The position numbers and the translations under genes were made by a program. Shown one piece after another: positions 51,928-60,500 of a stretch of DNA of 64,000 nt (the stretch's first letter is position 1; each line of letters opens with the position of its first letter). The DNA comes from Dissulfuribacter thermophilus (GTDB taxonomy: Bacteria; Desulfobacterota; Dissulfuribacteria; Dissulfuribacterales; Dissulfuribacteraceae): assembly GCF_001687335.1 (NCBI RefSeq), contig NZ_MAGO01000008.1, positions 62,001 to 126,000 on the forward strand, in the 5' to 3' direction. The notes beneath the pieces were generated by a model. That model saw only the letters and a list, made by a program, of their open reading frames with translations. It was not told the DNA's origin and searched no databases.

Positions 51928-53544
51928 ATGAATCTTTCAATTAGGCTCGTTCCAGGACTCTTTAGGATACTGCCCTATCCTGATGCAAGCGAATTTTGGT
52001 CCTTTGTAAAATCTTGGATTGTTCAGCCTAAGACACAGTTAGATGCCAATTCCTTTACTACCAAGTTTTCATCTGCCCAAGAACTCCTAGTATCTTTGGA
52101 GGGCTTGAGCACCGCCCTTAGGAAGACACAATTTGTACCAACAGCGGTCCCAGTGATTCCACTTCAAATGGTGGCCCATGAGGGTGCCGAACCAGAAAAG
52201 AGTTGCTGGCAGATTGCACCGCCAGGTTATCTACTGGTCAAGGCCAATGATAGTTTCCCTAAAAAAGAGCCTTGGTTATACAACTATTGCGTTGTAAATG
52301 CGGCTCATCAGTTCCCCATCAACAACCTTTATTTTCCATATCGTCTAATATACCTGGTAGGCCCATATAAAAATGAATGTTTTTTCTGTGGAAGTAGATA
52401 TCATAAGACCCAAAATTGTAGCGCCTTTTTCAATGGTCTAGGAAATGGCCAAATAATACTTGAAAAATTCTGTAAATACTCACCCACTATTTGGAAAAAT
52501 ATAATAAAAGGAGAAAATAAAAACCTCTCCTTCCTAGAAGGTCTTTACTCGATTCTTGAAGACTTGAGATACCCTTTTAGGCCGGCATTCGCCATTAAAG
52601 TCTTTGGCTCCCAAAGACCAGATACCCTTTCCAATAATCAATTGGCCATTGAAGAGCTATCAGGCCATATAAAAAAACTTTTTGATGCTATAGCCTCAGG
52701 AGACCTGGAGACATTACATTTGCTATTGGATGAAAAGGCGCCGGATCAGCCTGAAATCTTAGTAGACATTTTAAAGGGACTTACAAGACTATATGAAGGA
52801 GAGGTCGAGGAGGCATTCGAGGCATTTCAGAGGGCAGAAGCCATCTCAAAAGTCCCTAATCAAAGGGCCTATAGCGCCCTACTTCAAAGTAGGCTTCAAT
52901 TGATACTTGGGGCCCTGGATAGGGCCAGATCCTCCATAAACAGGGCCAAGGCCACTTTACCCAAAGACAAATTGATTCAATACTGGGACGCCATAATTTT
53001 CAGCATAGAAAGAAATCATAGAGGGGCAAAAAATGCCATATTCTCTCTTGCTCAAGATAACCACTGGCTTGTAAATCTTATTTGTGAACCACTAATCATT
53101 GGAAATGCATCCCAAGTAGAAGACAAATTTCGGCAGAAACTAAATGACCTTGAGACCCAAGTTGACCAGGATGTGATTTCATTGGAAACATTGATTTCGC
53201 AGACAAAGAGGGCATTTCCAAAGGCAAATTTCAATCATATCTTGGTAAAATTTAGAGACATTAACGGACGCATACCAGAAATGGGCATTGTGGGCCTTCA
53301 ACAGGCCCATAATGAACTAATGGCACTGTGGAACCAGCTGTATGATGAAGTAAACAAGAATTATAAAATCCTCTACAACAGACTGGTCAAGGCACGAAAA
53401 CGAATGATATTCTGCCTCAAAAAGATACCATCGACTCCCAAACTCAATCCTTTGAGAAATAAGTGCCTGAACGAGCTAGAAGACCTGACTAAAAAGATAA
53501 AAGAGCTGCGCAATATAAAAAAATGCAAGAGATGGAAGACCTAG
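51928..53544 (+). CDS. Unrecognised protein with CCHC zinc knuckle and helical repeats
   Basis: A 538-residue protein I do not recognise. Residues 151-164 read CFFCGSRYHKTQNC, exactly C-x2-C-x4-H-x4-C, the zinc-knuckle spacing that binds RNA or protein in other systems. Residues about 245-375 look like TPR-type helical pairs (ILKGLTRLYEGEVEEAFEAF, LQLILGALDRARSSINRAK, with the usual small and aromatic positions). Residues about 400-530 are Lys/Glu-rich, predicted coiled coil. No signal peptide or membrane segment. It starts 9 bases after livG and is followed, with overlap, by a small membrane protein, so all may be one transcript. Function unknown. Confidence 0.75.
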   Translation: MNLSIRLVPGLFRILPYPDASEFWSFVKSWIVQPKTQLDANSFTTKFSSAQELLVSLEGLSTALRKTQFVPTAVPVIPLQMVAHEGAEPEKSCWQIAPPGYLLVKANDSFPKKEPWLYNYCVVNAAHQFPINNLYFPYRLIYLVGPYKNECFFCGSRYHKTQNCSAFFNGLGNGQIILEKFCKYSPTIWKNIIKGENKNLSFLEGLYSILEDLRYPFRPAFAIKVFGSQRPDTLSNNQLAIEELSGHIKKLFDAIASGDLETLHLLLDEKAPDQPEILVDILKGLTRLYEGEVEEAFEAFQRAEAISKVPNQRAYSALLQSRLQLILGALDRARSSINRAKATLPKDKLIQYWDAIIFSIERNHRGAKNAIFSLAQDNHWLVNLICEPLIIGNASQVEDKFRQKLNDLETQVDQDVISLETLISQTKRAFPKANFNHILVKFRDINGRIPEMGIVGLQQAHNELMALWNQLYDEVNKNYKILYNRLVKARKRMIFCLKKIPSTPKLNPLRNKCLNELEDLTKKIKELRNIKKCKRWKT

Positions 53545-53726
53545 AGTCGCTGGTCTCTAACTGGGAAAATAAAATCGATAACCTGATCAGCGAGGTAGAC
53601 AATCTCCTGTTAAAGGAATTCCAATCGGCATTAATTAAAAAATATTGTGGTATTGGGATTGCCATCACAGTATCTACATGGATTTTATTCTATATATTTC
53701 ATATCGTTAGGGACTTTTTACAATAG
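53523..53726 (+). CDS. Small membrane protein, partner candidate of the zinc-knuckle protein
   Basis: A 67-residue protein: a charged N-terminal helix (MQEMEDLESLVSNWENKIDN) likely to form a coiled coil, then one membrane segment (IGIAITVSTWILFYIFHIV, about residues 44-62). It overlaps the end of the zinc-knuckle gene by 22 bases, implying coupled translation, and overlaps the convergent bioC end by 20 bases. It could anchor its coiled-coil neighbour to the membrane. Small, and without recognisable homology. Confidence 0.5.
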   Translation: MQEMEDLESLVSNWENKIDNLISEVDNLLLKEFQSALIKKYCGIGIAITVSTWILFYIFHIVRDFLQ

Positions 53727-54519
53727 AGTTCGAGATTTGTGTCCCTATAAAGACTACCACTTCGAATGACACCACTATTCCTGCAAATCGCCTCAAAAAA
53801 CAGTCTTCGAGTCTTTTCAAATCTTCTTTTAAAAAGAATGAATCCTTTTTTCGGCAAGAAGGATTTACCCCTGAGCGTTTGAGATTTCTAAGCAGTTCTA
53901 AAATATTCTTATAGGCCCTGATAAACGTAATCTTCTCACAGACCAAAGGCCTAAACACGCCTGTCAAAAGGGCTTCCACTTCCTGAAAGCTCCTAAATTT
54001 GGATGCGACTGTGCTCTCCCCCCTTGTAAGCTCAAGACATTGATTTAATTGCCTTAAAGATCCATTGGTAAAAATGGTACATGCAAACACCCCATCTTGT
54101 GTCAACAACCCCTTAATGCCTTGAAGAGTGGACTCGATATCTTCAAGCCAATGGAGAACACTATTGGAAAATATGAGATCAAATCGCTCTTTTCCAAGTA
54201 CGCTTGGAACATGCTCGATATCCATCCTAAGAAATCTGACCTGCTGTACCTTTTTTTCTATTTGAGCCCTTGCCTGTAAGAGCATTTCATGAGAAAGGTC
54301 AACACAGGTAACCTCAGCCATATCAAAGGCGTCTACTAAAAGACTTGTCAATTGCCCGCTACCGCATCCAAGATCGAGAAGCCGCTTTTTCCCTTCTCGT
54401 CTTTCCATAACGGGGAAAAGGTCTGAAATAAGTCTTAGCCCAACCTCTGTCTGTACATATGAGGAGGAAGAATACGTCTTAGAGGCCCTGGAAAATGACC
54501 TTTCAATCGCCTTTTTCAA
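53707..54519 (-). CDS. bioC: Malonyl-ACP O-methyltransferase BioC
   Basis: A 270-residue SAM methyltransferase: LLDLGCGSGQLTSLLVDAF (SAM-binding), and FDLIFSNSVLHWLEDIESTL, the FSN.VLHW string typical of BioC. The N-terminus KKAIERSFSRASKTYSSSSYVQ matches the BioC opening (F-x-x-A-x-x-Y). It methylates malonyl-ACP to start pimelate synthesis. The start codon is TTG 54519 with AAAGGAG upstream, adjacent to the end of a repeat element. Last gene of the leftward biotin cluster. Confidence 0.92.
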   Translation of the reverse strand: MKKAIERSFSRASKTYSSSSYVQTEVGLRLISDLFPVMERREGKKRLLDLGCGSGQLTSLLVDAFDMAEVTCVDLSHEMLLQARAQIEKKVQQVRFLRMDIEHVPSVLGKERFDLIFSNSVLHWLEDIESTLQGIKGLLTQDGVFACTIFTNGSLRQLNQCLELTRGESTVASKFRSFQEVEALLTGVFRPLVCEKITFIRAYKNILELLRNLKRSGVNPSCRKKDSFFLKEDLKRLEDCFLRRFAGIVVSFEVVVFIGTQISNSIVKSP

Positions 54520-54533
54520 ACTGCTCCAACTCC

Positions 54534-54826
54534 TTTAAACCCAAATTATGCACTGCGAAAGAGGGCAAAAATGAATTTTGTTTTTATATCAAGCAGTTGT
54601 TCTATTGATAGCACTTGCTTTACATTCACCTTTTTGGTGAAACAATTTTCAGTTTTTTTGCCCTCTTTCGTAGCCCTATACACTGTCTGTACAGGGCAGG
54701 CCCTGCGGGATTGGCGATTTTGCCCAATCTGCTTTGTTGCTCAGGGCTCGAAGTACCTAAGTACGTCTTCACCCTTCGCGCCTCGCATCTTGGGCAAACT
54801 CGCCAATTGCATAATTTGGGTTAAAA
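54534..54826. repeat. Full two-half dispersed palindromic element (E5+E2)
   Basis: 293 bp bounded by a 19-bp terminal inverted repeat with one mismatch: TTTAAACCCAAATTATGCA (54534-54552) and TGCATAATTTGGGTTAAAA (54808-54826). The left half has a 19-bp stem, CTGCGAAAGAGGGCAAAAA (54553-54571) with TTTTTGCCCTCTTTCGTAG (54655-54673), and an inner TTCACC/GGTGAA hairpin. The right half has an 18-bp stem, ATTGGCGATTTTGCCCAA (54710-54727) with TTGGGCAAACTCGCCAAT (54790-54807), and an inner AAGTACctaaGTAC hairpin. It overlaps the end of the BioH-like gene and touches the bioC ribosome site. No protein is encoded on its own. Confidence 0.8.
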
Positions 54827-55607
54827 CATCTTTACACAAAAAAGGTAAATGCCCACATCCTTCAACAAACATGTATTTCACCCTAGATGTGACCTTGGGT
54901 ATATCCTCAATGGGTGCAATTCTATCTAGTGTTCCGTGGACCAGTGTAGTCCTTAGGCCCTCAGGGACCGAGATCTCTTCAACGGGATTATTCTCTAGGA
55001 AATCAAGGCCCTCCAAAAGCTCTTTCTTTGTAAAAGATTCTATATAATTCCTCTCAAGCCCATCTTTGAATCTCCTATATAGGGATTCTTGCCCCTTAAA
55101 GCAATCCCTATAAAAAAGCCTCAGCCCAAGCCTTTTATCCCTCTCTACCGCTGCCTTCATATTCCCAATTTCCTTTGAGGGGAAACCCCTTCTAAGGGAG
55201 ATCAACCACAGGCTTTCCAATGAGCACGGTGTCAAAGATGGTGCATGGCCATGAGACCTTAAACCCTGTTGGGCCAGGTGAGCGATCTTCAGTGCCAAAA
55301 TGGCCCCAAGAGACCAACCCATAAGATGAATCTTTTTGCCAGACCTTCTGAGTCCTAAGAGCGTTTCAACATATGCTTCAATGGAAATCTCCCAAGCGCA
55401 CCCCTTTGGATATAGTATTGGTAAGCCCTTTGAACCCAATCCTTGTTGCTCTCCATCATGTAAAACCTCACAATTGTCACCAGATGAAAGAAAAATGGGG
55501 CGAAGGAGATGTGGAGTGCCACAATCACTTGGGGCAAGTTCAAAAATAGAGCCCTTGAATCCCCACCCTGGTATAAAAAAAATGACTGATTTAAAGCACC
55601 TGTTCAC
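54741..55607 (-). CDS. Alpha/beta hydrolase, BioH-like pimeloyl-ACP esterase
   Basis: A 288-residue alpha/beta hydrolase: oxyanion region FFIPGWGFKGS, nucleophile elbow HLMGWSLGAILALKIAHL (Ser about 102), Asp in LVHGTLDRIAPI and His in VEGCGHLPFLCKD. Its place between bioF and bioC argues for the BioH role, releasing pimeloyl-ACP methyl ester; sequence alone cannot exclude another esterase. About 27 C-terminal residues after the catalytic His (from LTQIMQLASLPKM to YFEP) are encoded by the right half of a repeat element, so the original C-terminus was replaced. Confidence 0.8.
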   Translation of the reverse strand: MNRCFKSVIFFIPGWGFKGSIFELAPSDCGTPHLLRPIFLSSGDNCEVLHDGEQQGLGSKGLPILYPKGCAWEISIEAYVETLLGLRRSGKKIHLMGWSLGAILALKIAHLAQQGLRSHGHAPSLTPCSLESLWLISLRRGFPSKEIGNMKAAVERDKRLGLRLFYRDCFKGQESLYRRFKDGLERNYIESFTKKELLEGLDFLENNPVEEISVPEGLRTTLVHGTLDRIAPIEDIPKVTSRVKYMFVEGCGHLPFLCKDVLTQIMQLASLPKMRGAKGEDVLRYFEP

Positions 55608-55629
55608 GGGGCTAAATTTCCTAAAAATT

Positions 55630-55810
55630 TTTCTTCCTTTAACTCAAAACTCAACACTCAAAACTCAACACTTCCAAAGCTCTTTTCCTTCAACTCAAAA
55701 CTCAAAACTCAACACTCAAAACTTTTAAAACTGCTCAACACTCAAAACTCAACACTTTTAAAAAAGGTTTCTTCCTTTAACTCAAAACTCAACACTCAAA
55801 ACTCAACACT
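55630..55810 (+). repeat. AACTCAAAACTCAACACTC short-period repeat array
   Basis: About 180 bases made of 10-11-base units (AACTCAAA, AACTCAACACTC) broken by CCTTCAACTC and TTTTAAAACTGC strings. It fills the gap between bioF and the BioH-like gene and runs into the last codons of bioF. The same units occur at 41119-41177 and, on the other strand, at 32966-33014. Confidence 0.75.
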
Positions 55811-56944
55811 TCTCAAGGCGTCCTTCAGTCTGGAAAGTGTCTCCTTTGAATGAACAGACGACAGCGAGATCCGTAACCTCGAAGTACCTTTTGGCACTGT
55901 TGGCGGCCTAATTGCCCTCAGATAGATTCCATGATCTCTGAGAGCATTCTGTGCCCTTAATGTAGTTTCATTTTCTCCAACTATTACAGGTACGATCTGG
56001 GCCTGGCCAGGTGTCGTAAACCCAAGGTCATTTTTCACGAATTCTCTAAGATCCTCTGAAAGCTCACTGAGCCTTTTCCGCCTGTCATCCAGGCCTTTCA
56101 TAAACCTTAAGGCCTCGAGATTCCATGCAACTACTGGGATAGGAAGAGCTGTAGAAAAAATAAAGCTCCTTGCCTTGTTGACTAATAATTCCCTAATCAC
56201 CTTGGATGTAAGGCAAAATGCCCCGTATCCTCCTAGGGCCTTTCCAAAGGTCCCGACAATTATGTCCACAGCCTCTCTAGTCCTATCCTCTATGGCTCCC
56301 CTTCCCTCTTTTCCCAATACCCCTATTGCATGGGCCTCGTCCACGACGAGGATAAAATCATACCTTTTTTTGAGCTCGATTATATCCTCTATTGGGGCCA
56401 GATCCCCATCCATGCTATAGAGGCTTTCTATTACAACCACGTTCCTCTTACCTGTTTGGGACTTTTCCCTTAGTAATCTTTCCAGGTGGTCAGGATCATT
56501 ATGCCTGAACCTAAAAAAATGAGAGCCACTCAAAAGCACTCCATCTATGATGCTGGCATGGCACAGTCTATCCATGAAAAAAATGGTTTTCTTCTTCTGT
56601 GAGAGGGCCGTCATGACCCCTAGATTGGCGAGATAGCCGGTTCCAAATACGAGGGAGGCCTCTTTACCAATAGATTCACTTAGTTCATATTCAAGCTGTT
56701 CAAAAAGGGAATTTGCCCCTCCAAGGAGCCTACTGCCACCGCTACCCATTCCAACAGTCTCAAAGACAGAGCCTATCTTCTGCTTTAGAAATGGGTCCTG
56801 GCTTAGTCCCAGATAGTCATTTGATGAAAAATCGAGAAAGCGACGCCCATTTATTAGAATTTCCGGTCCCTTACGATACTCAAAGGGTTCTACCTTCCTT
56901 AGCCCCTGGTACGCCGCTATTTTATTTAATTCATCTTCAAACAC
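55796..56944 (-). CDS. bioF: 8-amino-7-oxononanoate synthase
   Basis: A 382-residue alpha-oxoamine synthase: FSSNDYLGLSQDP, GSGGSRLLGGANSLFEQLE, VVDEAHAIGVLGKEGRG and the PLP Lys in VGTFGKALGGYGAFCLT. It condenses pimeloyl-ACP with alanine. It overlaps orf90 by 8 bases at its start. Its last codons lie at the edge of a short-period repeat array. Confidence 0.96.
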   Translation of the reverse strand: MFEDELNKIAAYQGLRKVEPFEYRKGPEILINGRRFLDFSSNDYLGLSQDPFLKQKIGSVFETVGMGSGGSRLLGGANSLFEQLEYELSESIGKEASLVFGTGYLANLGVMTALSQKKKTIFFMDRLCHASIIDGVLLSGSHFFRFRHNDPDHLERLLREKSQTGKRNVVVIESLYSMDGDLAPIEDIIELKKRYDFILVVDEAHAIGVLGKEGRGAIEDRTREAVDIIVGTFGKALGGYGAFCLTSKVIRELLVNKARSFIFSTALPIPVVAWNLEALRFMKGLDDRRKRLSELSEDLREFVKNDLGFTTPGQAQIVPVIVGENETTLRAQNALRDHGIYLRAIRPPTVPKGTSRLRISLSSVHSKETLSRLKDALRSVEF

Positions 56945-57209
56945 CTTTAGTCTGTCTTGTCGCTGGTCTGTCTTTTATATTCGCAACTAGCTGGGATACC
57001 TGAAGTCCCAGTGAAACACACTCTTTTCCATACATGCAGTCCTGGGCCTCTTGATCCTCCAGGTAAGTATCAAGTTTTTTCCCATCTTTTTCAAGATGAA
57101 CTACCCAGGCCTTTTTCTCCCTGTTATATTCGACATCTACGTTGATCTCACACTCACCGATCTCAGGATAAATTTCCTGAATCTTTTTACAAAGTTGCTG
57201 GTGATCCAT
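56937..57209 (-). CDS. Small conserved-type protein upstream of bioF
   Basis: A 90-residue acidic soluble protein: N-terminal helix (HQQLCKKIQEIYPEIGECEI), beta strands (NVDVEYNREKKAWVVHLEKD), then a helix with LEDQEAQDCMYGKECVSLGL. It has four Cys without a metal-motif spacing. A GGAGG ribosome site and an 8-base overlap with bioF make it the first gene of the biotin operon. No domain recognised; whether it is related to biotin is not known. Confidence 0.75.
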   Translation of the reverse strand: MDHQQLCKKIQEIYPEIGECEINVDVEYNREKKAWVVHLEKDGKKLDTYLEDQEAQDCMYGKECVSLGLQVSQLVANIKDRPATRQTKGV

Positions 57210-57271
57210 AAAAATGCCTCCCTTTTTCTTTTCATGCTATATGAAAAAGGGAGGGAATGTCAAACTATTAT

Positions 57272-57528
57272 CCCAGATTATGCACTTCAAATGCCTGAGA
57301 AAAAGATTTTTTCTGAATAATTCAATAGTTATCTGCATCTTTTTTTAGTTGGTGCCTTCACCTAAAGGGTGAAGCTTTATCAGTCAGTTAAATCTCAGGC
57401 ATTTGAAGCCGCAAGGAGCTCGCAATTTTACCGAGGTCTCTTTTTTGTCAGGCACTTGAAGTACCAAAGTACTCTCTGCGTGCCCTCCGCCTTGTATCTT
57501 CGGCAAACTTGCGAGCTCCATAATCTGG
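57272..57528. repeat. Full two-half dispersed palindromic element (E6+E1)
   Basis: 257 bp with outer ends CCAGATTATGC (57273-57283) and CCATAATCTGG (57518-57528), inverted. The left half has a perfect 15-bp stem, CTTCAAATGCCTGAG (57285-57299) with CTCAGGCATTTGAAG (57394-57408), and an inner CTTCACC/GGTGAAG hairpin. The right half has GAGCTCGCAATTTTACCGAG (57416-57435) pairing with CTCGGCAAACTTGCGAGCTC-like bases at 57498-57518, and an inner GAAGTACcaaAGTAC hairpin. It ends 2 bases from the gltB stop codon. Confidence 0.75.
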
Positions 57529-57530
57529 TA

Positions 57531-60500
57531 TTATCCAGCACTATGAGGTCTCATGGCCTTTGGAACTATCATTACGAATCTCGACATGGCGTCATCGAGG
57601 AGTTCCTGTACCTTTTCAGCCTCATCTTCCTGGAAGTTCTTTTTCAGTTCCTCTATATAAATTCCCAAGAGCTCCTCAATGTCTTTGAGGCCTTCCTCAG
57701 TCAATTTATTGATGAAGACATTGGCGCCCTTTGCCAGCCTTCTTTCAATTGACTTCTTGGTAAAGTTGTATTCAGGATACAGGCACTGATAAATCACTCC
57801 GCCTGTCATACCAGCACACATCCATGGGCCAGGGTCTCCGAGCACAACTGCACGTCCACCTGTCATATATTCAAAGGCAAAGCCCTTTAGATGGGCATGG
57901 GTTGCAATATTGCCCTTCGTATCGTCTACAGGCCTCGTAATCCTTCCACCGAATATTACATCAGCCCCAGACATCCTCACACATGCCCTGGAGTCTGAAT
58001 AGTTCTGCACAATCAATGTGCCTTTAATGGCACCATAGGCAAAACTCTTTCCAGTGGAACCATCTACCCTTTGCCCAAGGATATTTCTCCCTTTTAATAC
58101 GCAAAGAAGTCCTCCGAAGCTACCCTTGGAGGCCCCATCCTGAGCACCACCATTGATTACGGCTTTTATGTTCTCAATATTAAAGGCACAAAGACCGTTT
58201 CCTGGAACAGATGTATTCAGCCTCAAGAAGGCGTGTTTGTCAGATTCAAGGCCGTATTCTCGCACAATAGCGCCTGCCAGATAGGTCCCAACTGCCCTAT
58301 CAGTACTGCAGACCCCTTCATCAGAGTAAAACACCTGTTTTTCACCTGCCTTAAAGCGTTCCATGGCAATATCTGAAATGAGGCGAGTGAGGTAGTTTAA
58401 TGGTCTCCTTACGAGCTTTGTTCCCTCTGGGTCTTCCTTCAGACCTTCAAAGGCAGGTTTTTTCAGTACTCCTGAGGCATCCACATATGATTCGAACCTG
58501 TATTGTTCAAGGAGTTCTGTATGGCCAACGATGTCACGGATGGACCTTACGCCCATATCTGCCAGGATGGATTTGACTCCTTCCCCAATGGCAGTCAACA
58601 GGCGGGCAAGGTTTTCTGCCTCATCCTCCACCTTTCTCGGTGCAAATCCCTTTACACCTCTTTGCTCAGCATCCTCTTTAGATCTCAACTGAGTGGAGAT
58701 ACCCCTTGGGCAGCGGTCCAGGTGACACCTGTGGCAACTTATACATCCAACGCCCATCAGAGCCACAGTACCCATGGAGACCCTATCTGCCCCCATTATG
58801 ATCATCTTCACCACATCCATGGGGCTTCTCAGACCGCCATCTACCCAGATCTCCACTGCGTCTCTTAGGCCGGCCTCTACAAGGGACCTGTGGGCCTCAT
58901 TTACCCCGACCTCAATGGGCATTCCCACATATTTTTTGGCGTGTTCCCTTGCAGCACCAGTACCACCTTCAAAACCAGACAGATCCACAATATCTGCCCC
59001 GGCCTTTGCAATACCAACTGCAATGGTACCCACGCCTGTTGTTACTGGGATCTTTACAGAGACCTTTGCATTGGGATTTGCTGTCTTGAGCTCAGTAATG
59101 ATCTGTGCAAGGTCTTCAATGGAGTAAATATCATGCTGATTTGACGGCGAAATAAGCGTAATCCCAGGTTTACAGTGTCTGGCCTTTGCCACCATTGGCG
59201 ACACCTTTGTCCCAGGGAGGTGTCCGCCTTCCCCTGGCTTTGCTCCCTGACCAATCTTGATCTCCAGGTAATCAGTGGAGTTGAGTAACCCCATATATAC
59301 GCCAAAACGTCCAGAGGCGATCTGCTGACAGCGGTTTTTCCTGTATTTACCCAGCATATCTGGGATTTCGCCGCCTTCTCCGTTTATACATATGATATTG
59401 GCCCTAAGAGCTGCCTCGGCATATGACCTGAAGGAATTCTCACCCTGAGAACCAAAACTCATTGCAGCTATAACGAGAGGCATTGAATGATCGCCAATAG
59501 AGATATCCACATCTTTTAGGCTGAGTCGTTTTTCTTCTGGAGCAAGGCGCGGCCTGAGAACATGCCTTATACCCACAGGATGCTCTTCTTCTATCTTGCC
59601 GAGTTCTTCCAAAAGGTCTTTGAATCCCCTCTTTCCAACTGCGACATTCCTCAGAATTCGTCCGACCTTTGAATTCCTGTTGGGCTCTTTATAGAGTGGT
59701 TGTTCTTCTTCCTGATGGAAACGCTCATAACGCTTCGCTGCAATCTCTTTTAGGGTATCGAATCCAACGCCACTTTTTTCAGATTCGCAGAAGTTTGGCA
59801 CCTGGAAAATCTCTCGAAGCTCCTTCTTAAGGCCAATGGAACCAAAGATTCGGCCATAGCCGCAGAGTTCATGGATACCCATGGTGCTCATGACCTTTTC
59901 GATACCCTTTTGGAACACATCCATGGTGTTCCTTATTGTGGTTTCAGAATCAGTTTGGTCATTGGCAAGGCCAGCCACTACCCTCCACAACATGTATGGG
60001 TTCAGGGCATCTGCACCCAACCCCAGCAAGAACATGATGTCATGGAGATTCCGGATGGCGCCTGAGCGTACGACAATACTCGTGTTTCGCTTGAGTTCTG
60101 ATTCTTCAAACCTCTTAATGAGTCCTGCCACCATAAGGCCAGGATCAATATAAGAACGGTTGTCTTTGAATGCGTTTTTATCATCCACTATAAGGAGTAC
60201 TGCGCCTTGGCGTACCTTGTCTTCTGCCTCGTCTAAGCGTGCGTTCAAAGTTGACGCAAGGTCATCGTCAAGGTCAAATGTCGCATCTATCACGTGGACC
60301 CTTGATGAATCCAGCTCTCCACCAGTGAAAAACTCCACCACATCTTCAAAAAGGGCGGTTCCAAACTCTTCTGCAATCTTTCTCTGAGAGGCTATGTCGC
60401 AATTTATGCGGTCATCTCCACCGAGAAGAAGCGGATTCTTCAGTTCAAGGCCAATGGCAGGAGGAGTGGCAGTACCGTTTTTGTCTGGCCTGCTTCCAAG

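Noticed and set aside
55630-55810. Possible CRISPR array in the AACTCAAAACTC tract
   Set aside because: The period is 10-11 bases with no unique spacers and no 25-40-base repeat, so it is a simple repeat.
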